This document shows, piece by piece, positions 1 to 4,846 of a stretch of DNA of 9,878 bases. Each line of letters opens with the position of its first letter. The first letter of the stretch is position 1. The position numbers were made by a program, and so were the translations under genes. The notes below the pieces were generated by a model that was not told where the DNA came from, ran no database searches, and was given only the letters and a program-made list of their open reading frames with translations. The DNA is from Candidatus Micrarchaeota archaeon CG08_land_8_20_14_0_20_59_11 (GTDB lineage: Archaea; Micrarchaeota; Micrarchaeia; Norongarragalinales; Norongarragalinaceae), in the NCBI GenBank assembly GCA_002763345.1, contig PEXZ01000039.1, positions 1 to 9,878 of the forward strand, in the 5' to 3' direction.

Positions 1-908
1 CAGGGACGACGCAGGAGTGGAAAGATTCCGACACAATCCAGTTCTCCTACAAGGATGCGTCGCAGCCGTTCATCAACAAGCCCGTGATATCGAGTCCAGT
101 GAACAAGGTGTACTACGACCAGACGACGATTGACCTGAACTTCAGCGTCAGCGGCTCGTTCCTGCAGTACGCGTGCTCGCGCAAACTCAACGACGGCGAG
201 TCCGTTTCCCTCGGAAGCGTGAACAACGCGCAGTCGACGAACTTCCCGGGCAACCTTACGGGGCTTGAACTCGGGCAGACGTACGAGGTTTCCGTCACGT
301 GCACGGCAGGCAGCCTCTCGGCAACCGCCTCCGTGCCGTTCCGGGTAGAGCACTGGACGGGCGAGGGGAGCGGCGGAACCGACGGAAGCTCCGGAGGAGC
401 GGACCAGGGCGGATGGAGCGGAACGGACATCTGGGGCAACGGGACGGTAAAGCGCGGCGCAGGCGCAGCTTCGCCGACTCCGAAGGCAACCGCAACATTG
501 ATGCCGTCTGTTGCGCCGACAACCCCGCGCGGCCGCACTCCCGCGACGATGCTCTCGCTCGACTGCCCGAAGACGCTTAGCGCGCCAACAGCCGAGTTCA
601 GCGCGTCGCTGCTCGCCTCTGGCAAGGCGGCATGCGACAACTCGCTCACGACCACCGTGACGATAAACGGCACCATCCCAGGCACGGCGACCTTCATAGT
701 CTGCTCGTCGGGTTTGCACCGGGTTGTCGTCGACACCGGCCAAGGAGGCGACTACGTAATCAAGGCATACTCGCCCGCCTACGACGTGGCTGCGCAGTGC
801 GTGTTCAAGAACGGCGTGCTTGTCGAGGCGGTGCCCGAGATGAGCCTGCTGCTCGTCGTCCTCGCGGGCGCGGGAGCGTTCTACGCCTTGAGCAGGAAGA
901 AGCGTTAA
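1..908 (+). CDS. Cell-surface/secreted protein, C-terminal part, with PEF-CTERM-like tail (5' partial)
   Basis: The reading frame is open from base 3, so the true start lies upstream; the GTG at 84 is internal. About 301 residues are visible. Order: a beta-rich Ig/fibronectin-like segment (roughly residues 21-120, with Cys and Asn-X-Thr sites), a Gly/Ser/Thr/Pro-rich linker (about 121-178), a second Cys-containing beta-rich segment (about 180-275), then a C-terminal tail of Val-Pro-Glu-Met, a hydrophobic stretch of about 16 residues and Ser-Arg-Lys-Lys-Arg. That tail has the Pro-Glu / hydrophobic / basic plan of archaeosortase substrates (PEF-CTERM, PGF-CTERM) or of a simple C-terminal membrane anchor. 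Inference: the protein is exported and held on the outer face of the membrane, with the linker spanning the surface layer. No enzymatic motif is seen. The exact fold and ligand are not recognisable. The gene ends with TAA 61 bases before rpl11. Confidence 0.75.
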   Translation, partial: GTTQEWKDSDTIQFSYKDASQPFINKPVISSPVNKVYYDQTTIDLNFSVSGSFLQYACSRKLNDGESVSLGSVNNAQSTNFPGNLTGLELGQTYEVSVTCTAGSLSATASVPFRVEHWTGEGSGGTDGSSGGADQGGWSGTDIWGNGTVKRGAGAASPTPKATATLMPSVAPTTPRGRTPATMLSLDCPKTLSAPTAEFSASLLASGKAACDNSLTTTVTINGTIPGTATFIVCSSGLHRVVVDTGQGGDYVIKAYSPAYDVAAQCVFKNGVLVEAVPEMSLLLVVLAGAGAFYALSRKKR

Positions 909-916
909 AGAAAGGG

Positions 917-926
917 TTTTATTTAA
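917..926 (+). promoter_or_regulatory. TATA box of rpl11
   Basis: The sequence TTTTATTTAA is an A/T island in GC-rich DNA, centred about 47 bases before the ATG at 969. Archaeal spacing (TATA centre about 26 bases before transcription start) predicts a start near 948. The short leader would then carry the GGGGT at 956-960 as a Shine-Dalgarno-like element, 8 bases before the ATG. Confidence 0.5.
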
Positions 927-968
927 CGCCCTTCATAAAAAATCGGCAGCTTCTAGGGGTTGGTTTAC

Positions 969-1460
969 ATGGCAAAGATGACGATACCCGCGATGGTCGA
1001 AGGCGGAAAGGCAAGCGCAGGCGTGCCTCTCGGTCCCGCACTCGGTCCCGCCGGAGTGAACATCGGGCAGGTAATCGCGGCTATAAACGAAAAAACGAAG
1101 GACTTCGCTGGCATGACGGTTCCGGTGAAGGTTATCGTGGACAAGGCGACCAGGACGTTCGAGATTTCCGTCGGAACGCCGCCGACGAGCGGGCTCGTGA
1201 AGAGGGAGCTCGGCTTGTCCTCGCCGGTGAAGGAGGAGGCGGGCGCAAAGGGCAAGAAGGCGATAGGCAACCTTACGGCGGAACAGTGCGTCAAAATCGC
1301 GCGCATGAAGCAGGACGCGATGCTCGCGCGCGATTTAAAGGCAGCAGTGAAGGAGGTTGCGGGCACGTGCCTGTCGCTCGGCGCGACTGTTGACGGCAAG
1401 AACCCGCGCGACTTCATAGCGGACGTGGCTGCGGGCAAGTACGACGCCAAGATAAAGTAA
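969..1460 (+). CDS. rpl11: 50S ribosomal protein L11 (uL11)
   Basis: Encodes 163 residues, normal for archaeal L11. L11 binds the GTPase-associated centre of 23S rRNA and supports the L10/L12 stalk and factor binding. Visible hallmarks are the N-terminal Pro-Leu-Gly-Pro-Ala-Leu-Gly-Pro-Ala-Gly-Val-Asn motif (residues 20-31), followed by Ile-Gly-Gln, the Thr-Phe-Glu / Gly-Thr-Pro-Pro-Thr-Ser strand-loop, and the C-terminal rRNA-binding domain with Gly-Thr-Cys-Leu-Ser-Leu-Gly near residues 133-139. I chose ATG 969 because it starts at Met-Ala-Lys, as in homologues, and lies 8 bases after GGGGT; the in-frame TTG at 960 adds three non-conserved residues. L11 is often near L1-L10-L12 or SecE/NusG genes. 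Here it stands alone, between a surface protein gene and an unknown gene, with its own TATA box. Confidence 0.97.
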   Translation: MAKMTIPAMVEGGKASAGVPLGPALGPAGVNIGQVIAAINEKTKDFAGMTVPVKVIVDKATRTFEISVGTPPTSGLVKRELGLSSPVKEEAGAKGKKAIGNLTAEQCVKIARMKQDAMLARDLKAAVKEVAGTCLSLGATVDGKNPRDFIADVAAGKYDAKIK

Positions 1461-1466
1461 TTTAAG
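1458..1466 (+). promoter_or_regulatory. TATA box of the 1489-2160 gene, built on the rpl11 stop codon
   Basis: TAATTTAAG starts with the rpl11 TAA stop itself. Its centre is about 27 bases before the ATG at 1489, which is the spacing expected of a leaderless archaeal transcript. No Shine-Dalgarno sequence precedes that ATG, which agrees with leaderless translation. Confidence 0.45.
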
Positions 1467-1479
1467 CGCCGCCCCCCTG

Positions 1480-1487
1480 TTTTTCTT
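1480..1487 (+). terminator. U-rich tract, possible rpl11 terminator
   Basis: TTTTTCTT follows a C-rich run about 20 bases after the rpl11 stop. Archaeal transcription ends in U-rich tracts with or without aCPSF1. The tract also lies directly before the next ATG, so it may be only the initiator region of that promoter. Confidence 0.3.
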
Positions 1488-1488
1488 C

Positions 1489-2160
1489 ATGGCAAAGCGC
1501 AAGCCCCCCGACCTCAATCTTTCGCTTTTCGAGTCGTCAATTAGGCCGCGCGAGGAGTTTTTGGCTCTGCCTAAGAAAAAACGCGACCAAATTATACAGA
1601 ATGTGTCGGAGTACTTCCCGCTGCATAACCCGAACACGCGTGTAAAAAGTTCCAGTTCAGAAAAACTACCCACTTATAGGATGGATTTGCGCAATGCAGT
1701 TGGCAACCTTCTCGTCTATTATGCCCCCGAGAAGCTGGAGACGCTAGGCGCCGTGCTTTATGCTCGCGTCCTAAGGAATGAAAGCATAACGCAAGGGGAA
1801 TTTTTTCCCGCGATGGGTTACTTTCCAGAAGAAGTGCGCGGAGCGCTTGGGCGTGTGCTCAATCACGCCGTATTCGCCAAGAACGAGCTTGTAAAATACA
1901 GAAAAAAATACGGCAAAATGGAAGTCGGAGATTACCTGCCGGTGCAAACCGACCACCCGATTTCGCTGCTTTTCTTCCTGCGTATATCCCCCATGGGAAT
2001 CCGCATTGCCAGCGAAAATGCCGCGAGGTTCAACGGCTTCACCGGTACGCTGAATCGAAGGATAATCGAGAGGGACGCGCACGTGAACCGCCTTCTGAGG
2101 ATTTTCGCGCTCGCTGAACCCTATTTCGGGAAAACCGTTCCGAATATCGTCAGCCGTTAG
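1489..2160 (+). CDS. Protein of unknown function, A/T-richer than its neighbours
   Basis: Encodes 223 residues starting Met-Ala-Lys-Arg-Lys. I do not recognise a family. It is soluble-looking, with no signal peptide or clear membrane helix. The N-terminus is basic (residues 1-60 with Arg/Lys clusters such as Lys-Lys-Lys-Arg at about 29-32). A helix-rich middle and end carry many Tyr, Phe and Arg residues, and no Cys is present. Codon use is visibly different from the genes around it: more AAA, TTT and ATA codons and A-runs, in contrast to the G/C-ending codons of rpl11 and the operon downstream. This suggests later acquisition or relaxed selection (inference). A TATA box at 27 bases and the absence of a ribosome binding site point to a leaderless mRNA. 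Its TAG stop overlaps the TAA stop of the convergent lipoprotein gene within the four bases 2157-2160, so neither gene has room for a private terminator. Confidence 0.7.
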   Translation: MAKRKPPDLNLSLFESSIRPREEFLALPKKKRDQIIQNVSEYFPLHNPNTRVKSSSSEKLPTYRMDLRNAVGNLLVYYAPEKLETLGAVLYARVLRNESITQGEFFPAMGYFPEEVRGALGRVLNHAVFAKNELVKYRKKYGKMEVGDYLPVQTDHPISLLFFLRISPMGIRIASENAARFNGFTGTLNRRIIERDAHVNRLLRIFALAEPYFGKTVPNIVSR

Positions 2161-2786
2161 GGGCAGATGTCAATCAGGCGGGCGGTGAGGTCGTCCACTT
2201 CCTCGGTGCCGCTCATGTACGGGTGGTTCTGCTCCCAGGGCTGCGAAACCCAGTATTCTATCTTGTACGTCCAGTTGTAGCACTCCATCGCGGCGTCGGT
2301 GTCCGTCTTCACCGCGCTGAAGCGGTTCACCGTCTTGCTTATGCGCTTGCTGCGGTTCGTCGTCATGCCGTACTCCGTCACGAGGTTGTCGAACGCGCCC
2401 CATGCGTTGTTGTTCGAAGCCGTCAGGACTATCTTGACAGCGAGCGGCGCCGAGAAGTCGTAAAGCGCGTACCTCAGCCCGGGCGGCTGACCGTCGTCCA
2501 GCCTCATCGTCCTGTTGAACGTCATGAGCGCCGCGCCCTCTATCTTCGACTTCATGGACTGGATGCTCTCGATGGAAGGTGAGGGCGAAGGAACGGCTGT
2601 AGGCTCAGCAGTCGGAACCGCCGTGGGTGTTGCAGTCGGGGCGACGGTGGGCTCCGCAGTGGGAGTCGGCGTCGGCGCAATGGTAGCCGTCGGCACCGCC
2701 GTGGGCGTCGGCGTTGCCGCAGGGGGCTGCGAGACGCACCCGAACAGCAGGAAACCCGCGAAAAGCAAAACGAGAATCTTCTTCAC
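2157..2786 (-). CDS. Predicted lipoprotein with Pro/Thr/Ala stalk
   Basis: From the GTG at 2786 the product has 209 residues: Met-Lys-Lys, a hydrophobic core of about 12 residues and a lipobox Leu-Phe-Gly-Cys, with Cys17 as the predicted lipidation site. A Pro/Thr/Ala repeat stalk (residues 23-71) and a C-terminal domain of about 135 residues that I do not recognise follow. The C-terminal domain has two Cys, Trp-rich stretches and Asn-X-Ser/Thr sites. Inference: it is anchored on the outside of the membrane, with the stalk lifting the domain away, a plan like that of archaeal solute-binding or surface lipoproteins. An in-frame GTG at 2801 would add five residues, but GGAAGGTGA at 2799-2791 is an almost full Shine-Dalgarno match lying 7 bases before GTG 2786, so the later start is preferred. 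The gene is convergent with and overlaps the gene at 1489, and is divergent from the RNase P operon. Confidence 0.78.
   Translation of the reverse strand: MKKILVLLFAGFLLFGCVSQPPAATPTPTAVPTATIAPTPTPTAEPTVAPTATPTAVPTAEPTAVPSPSPSIESIQSMKSKIEGAALMTFNRTMRLDDGQPPGLRYALYDFSAPLAVKIVLTASNNNAWGAFDNLVTEYGMTTNRSKRISKTVNRFSAVKTDTDAAMECYNWTYKIEYWVSQPWEQNHPYMSGTEEVDDLTARLIDICP
2574..2720 (-). repeat. In-gene Pro/Thr/Ala low-complexity repeat
   Basis: About 49 codons of imperfect Pro-Thr-Ala/Val/Glu-Pro-Thr repeats form the lipoprotein stalk. The DNA shows short repeated blocks such as GCAGTCGG, GCCGTGGG and GCAGTGGG on the plus strand, so the tract is liable to slippage and its length may vary between strains. 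Confidence 0.7.
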
Positions 2787-2790
2787 CAAA

Positions 2791-2799
2791 TCACCTTCC
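2791..2799 (-). promoter_or_regulatory. Shine-Dalgarno site that decides the lipoprotein start
   Basis: Minus-strand GGAAGGTGA matches the GGAGGTGA complement of the 16S rRNA tail at all but one position. It lies 7 bases (counting from GGAAGG) before GTG 2786 and overlaps the alternative GTG at 2801, which therefore is probably not used. Confidence 0.65.
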
Positions 2800-2803
2800 A
2801 CAT

Positions 2804-2813
2804 CCTTTAAAGG
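2804..2813 (+). promoter_or_regulatory. Palindromic TATA-like element CCTTTAAAGG of the RNase P operon
   Basis: This perfect 10-base palindrome is centred 29 bases before ATG 2838, which fits a leaderless start of the rnp3 mRNA. No Shine-Dalgarno sequence precedes that ATG. Because it is symmetric it could also recruit TBP in the other direction, toward the lipoprotein gene. Confidence 0.45.
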
Positions 2814-2820
2814 CGACTTC

Positions 2821-2827
2821 TTTTAAA
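2821..2827 (-). promoter_or_regulatory. TATA-like element of the lipoprotein gene
   Basis: Read on the minus strand this is TTTAAAA, centred about 26 bases before position 2798. Transcription from there would leave a leader of about 12 bases containing the Shine-Dalgarno site at 2799-2791. The box lies inside the plus-strand promoter of rnp3, between its TATA element and its start codon. Confidence 0.4.
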
Positions 2828-2837
2828 CTTATTACTT

Positions 2838-3299
2838 ATGCATTTCGACGACCTCAATGCCGGAAACTGCGCGGACGCGGCCAAGCTGCTCGGATGGAGC
2901 GTTGCGCTTGCTACGCCTGCGGTCGAGGGTGAGAACGCGCGCGTCACGAAGCGCCTCGCATCCGAAAAAGGCGCGCTCGTGCTTTTTCACGAATCGTTCG
3001 GCCGGGGCAACCGCGAACTGCTGGCCGTCGCGAAGGAGCGGGAGCACGTTTTCGAGTTTCCGATTCGTCCGCTTCTTCACGCGCCCCCGCAATCGCGCCC
3101 CAAACTGATGGCGGCTTACCGTTCGTTCCTTTCGGCTTGCGTCAAGAGGCGCATCCCCTTCGTCTTCACGAGCCGCGGCCAGGACGCGCTCGACGTGAAA
3201 ACGCCGCGCGAGGTAATTGCAATTGCGCAGTTCCTCGGCCTGACGCGGCAGCAGGCGGCTGCGTCGATAACGGAAACGCCGAAGAGGTTTTTGGAATGA
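2838..3299 (+). CDS. rnp3: RNase P protein component 3 (Rpp30 family), shortened
   Basis: RNase P removes the 5' leader of pre-tRNA. Rpp30 is a PHP/TIM-barrel-like protein that pairs with Pop5 to activate the RNA catalytic domain. The C-terminal half is clear: Glu-Lys-Gly at 43-45, Phe-Pro-Ile-Arg-Pro-Leu-Leu at 74-80, Phe-Thr-Ser-Arg near 110-113, Asp-Val-Lys-Thr-Pro-Arg-Glu-Val at 119-126, and Ala-Ala-Ser-Ile near 141-144. These match the conserved blocks of archaeal Rpp30 (for example the Pyrococcus protein, recalled from memory). It has 153 residues; archaeal homologues usually have about 200-230. The loss lies between the first strand/helix (residues 1-30) and the Glu-Lys-Gly block, where the alignment by eye lacks about 45 residues. 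The start at ATG 2838 fits a leaderless mRNA. Its stop overlaps the next start as ATGA. Confidence 0.88.
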   Translation: MHFDDLNAGNCADAAKLLGWSVALATPAVEGENARVTKRLASEKGALVLFHESFGRGNRELLAVAKEREHVFEFPIRPLLHAPPQSRPKLMAAYRSFLSACVKRRIPFVFTSRGQDALDVKTPREVIAIAQFLGLTRQQAAASITETPKRFLE

Positions 3300-3847
3300 A
3301 GAGCGTCCTTTTCGTAACCGGAAACAGGGGCAAGGCGGACGAGGTGCGGAAGCTGCTCGCGCCCATTCGCGTCGACGTCGGCGATGCGGAACTCGACGAG
3401 GTGAAGTCGCTGAGCCAGGGGGCGGCGCTGAAAAGCAAGGCGCTGCACGCGTTCGCGCTTTTCAAGAAGCCGCTCGTCGTGGAGGACACGTGCCTCTTTC
3501 TCGACGCGTTCCCTGACTTTCCCGGCACGTACAGCAAGTTCATGGTGCGTGCCATCGGGCTTGAGGGCGTGCTGCGGCTGCTTGATGGGAAAAAGCGCGC
3601 CGCGGCGTTCGTGACGCTCGTCGCCTTCGTCAACGAGGGAGGGATGCGCGTTTTCAGGGGCGAGTGCAGGGGGCGGATTACGAAGCGGATAGTGCCGCCA
3701 GTTCCGGAGGGGCTGGCGTATGACGCCGTCTTCGTTCCGGACGGCGAAAAAAGGACGTTCTCGAAAATGACGGCGGAGGAAAAAGCGGAGTACTCGCACC
3801 GCGCCAGGGCGTTCGGGGCTTTCGGGAAGTGGTACGTTGATTCGTGA
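3296..3847 (+). CDS. XTP/dITP pyrophosphatase (HAM1/RdgB family)
   Basis: Hydrolyses non-canonical purine triphosphates (ITP, dITP, XTP) to monophosphate and pyrophosphate, keeping them out of RNA and DNA; cytosolic. The product has 183 residues, normal length. Hallmarks in order: Phe-Val-Thr-Gly-Asn-Arg-Gly-Lys at 6-13 (nucleotide triphosphate loop), Val-Glu-Asp-Thr at 62-65 with the metal/catalytic Asp64, Pro-Gly-Thr-Tyr-Ser at 76-80, Tyr-Asp-Ala-Val-Phe-Val-Pro-Asp-Gly at 142-150, Thr-Phe-Ser-Lys-Met at 154-158, and Ser-His-Arg-Ala-Arg-Ala at 167-172 (base recognition; Ser-His-Arg is the family signature). It starts on the ATGA that ends rnp3 and overlaps the start of rnp2 by 11 bases, so the three genes are probably translated in a coupled way. 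Its place between two RNase P subunit genes is a point of interest. Confidence 0.95.
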   Translation: MKSVLFVTGNRGKADEVRKLLAPIRVDVGDAELDEVKSLSQGAALKSKALHAFALFKKPLVVEDTCLFLDAFPDFPGTYSKFMVRAIGLEGVLRLLDGKKRAAAFVTLVAFVNEGGMRVFRGECRGRITKRIVPPVPEGLAYDAVFVPDGEKRTFSKMTAEEKAEYSHRARAFGAFGKWYVDS

Positions 3848-4151
3848 AAAGAAGCGCTGGCTGCTACTGCGGTTCGACGGGCAGGGGGGCCTTTCAGAAG
3901 CGGAAACAAGGCGCGCCTGCAACGACGCGGTGCTTTCATTTCTGGGCGAGAGCGGCGCGTCGGGAGCGAACTTCAAGCTTGCTGCTTATCGCGGCGGCAC
4001 CGCGCTCGCTTCCTGTTCGCTTGCGTCGCTTGAGCAGGTCGCTGCGGCGTTGGCGTTAAAGCGCTTTCATGACGGGAAAGGAATCGCCATCCGTCTTGTT
4101 TCAATAAGCGGCTCCGCTAGGGTTCTTAAGGATAAAAACAAACTCAGGTAA
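3837..4151 (+). CDS. rnp2: RNase P protein component 2 (Pop5 family)
   Basis: The 104-residue product has the Pop5 fold pattern: Arg-Trp-Leu-Leu-Leu-Arg-Phe (7-13), a Leu-Ser-Glu-Ala-Glu helix start (19-23) with Ala-Val-Leu-Ser-Phe-Leu-Gly (31-37), a strand ending Leu-Ala-Ala-Tyr (48-51), Ala-Leu-Ala-Leu (71-74) and Ile-Arg-Leu-Val-Ser-Ile-Ser-Gly-Ser (85-93). The final Ser-Gly-Ser/Thr strand is typical of archaeal Pop5. It is a little shorter than the usual 115-130 residues. Pop5 pairs with Rpp30 (rnp3, same operon) to assist catalysis by RNase P RNA. The only fitting start in this frame is TTG 3837, preceded by GGGAAGTGG and lying within the end of the pyrophosphatase gene. GTG 3844 is in another frame. 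Recognition is from motif pattern by eye, so somewhat less sure than for rnp3. Confidence 0.85.
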   Translation: MIREKKRWLLLRFDGQGGLSEAETRRACNDAVLSFLGESGASGANFKLAAYRGGTALASCSLASLEQVAAALALKRFHDGKGIAIRLVSISGSARVLKDKNKLR

Positions 4152-4161
4152 AAGCGCGAAA

Positions 4162-4275
4162 TCAGCCGCTCTCGTTGTCCTCTGAGAAGTCGTCCTCGTC
4201 CTCTGACCAGTCGTTCTCCTCGTCGAAGTCCTCCTCGTCCTCCCAGTCCTCGTCGCCCTTCTTTTTCTTCTTCAT
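4162..4275 (-). CDS. 37-residue acidic micro-protein with spaced Trp/Phe
   Basis: A short gene read directly from the minus strand: ATG at 4275, TGA ending at 4162. The product begins Met followed by five Lys and Gly, and the rest is almost entirely Asp/Glu, with aromatic residues at W11, F17, W23 and F30 (steps of 6, 6 and 7) and a few Ser and Asn. It has no Ala, Leu, Ile, Val, Pro, Cys or Arg. A very good Shine-Dalgarno site (GGAGGG) lies 9 bases before the ATG. It is the last gene in the psmB-aCPSF1-fap7 direction, 28 bases after fap7, and ends 10 bases from the convergent rnp2 stop. I do not recognise a family. Inference: acidic tails with aromatic residues are used by other proteins as protein-docking or nucleic-acid-mimic peptides, and the Lys patch could bind RNA or the ribosome. 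It may also simply be a biased short frame, but the ribosome binding site argues against this. Confidence 0.6.
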   Translation of the reverse strand: MKKKKKGDEDWEDEEDFDEENDWSEDEDDFSEDNESG

Positions 4276-4281
4276 GGGGTT

Positions 4282-4290
4282 ACACCCTCC
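4282..4290 (-). promoter_or_regulatory. Strong ribosome binding site of the acidic micro-protein gene
   Basis: Minus-strand GGAGGGTGT has the core GGAGG plus GTG-type context of the 16S complement, with GGAGGG ending 9 bases before ATG 4275. It is one of the best Shine-Dalgarno matches among the gene starts in the window. Confidence 0.6.
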
Positions 4291-4303
4291 TTCCCTAAGG
4301 CGT

Positions 4304-4846
4304 TTATTTAGTGAGAGACGCCCCTTTTAAACCCGTTGTTTGCCTTTTCGCCAATGTCCCGAGGGCATCGCGCCAGTCAACGTCGTCGCTTTTTTCGTCG
4401 AGGAGGCGCTTTGCGGCCGGCATCCGCGTGCAATCAACCTGCGTCACGTGCCCGTAATGCCGCTCGGCGTTCACGAGGCAGTAGTCCAGCGCCTCGCAGA
4501 GCAGGTTGTCCATGATTTTCTGCTTCGGATAGCGGCGCTCCTCGAGGCGCTTTTCCAAGACGAGCGGGTCGCAGCGCAGCACGATGCACCGTTCGCAAGG
4601 AAGCGAAAACTCGCAGAGGAGGTGTCCCTCGATGACGACGTTGCCGTCGCGCATCATCGGGCGCAGGATGCGCTGCAGTTTCCTGATGTCGACGGTGCCC
4701 TCCTTGTCGAGATAGAGCTTGTGCTGTGCGATTATTTTCTTGACGTCGATGCATTCCGCGCCTTCCCGATCGGCGAGTTTCTTCGCGAGAAACGTCTTGC
4801 CCGTTCCGGGGGTACCAGTTATGACGAATCGCATCAGGGGGTTCAC
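4304..4846 (-). CDS. Adenylate kinase 6 / Fap7-type NTPase
   Basis: Fap7/AK6 (hCINAP) proteins are small P-loop kinases/ATPases that bind ribosomal protein uS11 and help late small-subunit maturation; they also show adenylate kinase activity. The product has 180 residues, as expected. Walker A Gly-Thr-Pro-Gly-Thr-Gly-Lys-Thr lies at 11-18 near the N-terminus. The family segment Val-Ile-Glu-Gly-His-Leu-Leu at 71-77 is followed by Leu-Arg-Cys-Asp-Pro at 90-94 and a short lid with Arg-Leu-Glu-Glu-Arg-Arg-Tyr at 100-106, in place of the long lid of ordinary adenylate kinases. The GTG start at 4846 overlaps the aCPSF1 stop as GTGA, implying coupling. ATG 4834 (four codons in) is an equally good alternative, leaving Met-Arg-Phe-Val-Ile-Thr-Gly. 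The C-terminal 20 residues are basic and probably flexible. Confidence 0.9.
   Translation of the reverse strand: MNPLMRFVITGTPGTGKTFLAKKLADREGAECIDVKKIIAQHKLYLDKEGTVDIRKLQRILRPMMRDGNVVIEGHLLCEFSLPCERCIVLRCDPLVLEKRLEERRYPKQKIMDNLLCEALDYCLVNAERHYGHVTQVDCTRMPAAKRLLDEKSDDVDWRDALGTLAKRQTTGLKGASLTK

Noticed and set aside
632..1393. Plus-strand frame of about 253 codons bridging the surface protein gene and rpl11
   Set aside because: It runs in another frame through the end of one gene and most of L11, and the product is Arg-rich with no motifs.
2787..2801. GTG 2801 as the lipoprotein start
   Set aside because: It overlaps the near-perfect Shine-Dalgarno sequence and adds an acidic Met-Glu-Gly-Asp-Leu before the signal peptide; GTG 2786 gives the normal Met-Lys-Lys start.
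2515..2826. Plus-strand frame with Gly/Ala/Val repeats opposite the lipoprotein stalk
   Set aside because: The Gly-Val-Ala repeats are the exact complement of the Pro/Thr/Ala stalk codons, and the lipobox and ribosome binding site support the minus strand.
3844..4059. GTG at 3844 as the start of the gene after the pyrophosphatase
   Set aside because: It opens a different frame with a Cys/Arg/Ser-rich product; only the frame from TTG 3837 gives the Pop5 pattern.
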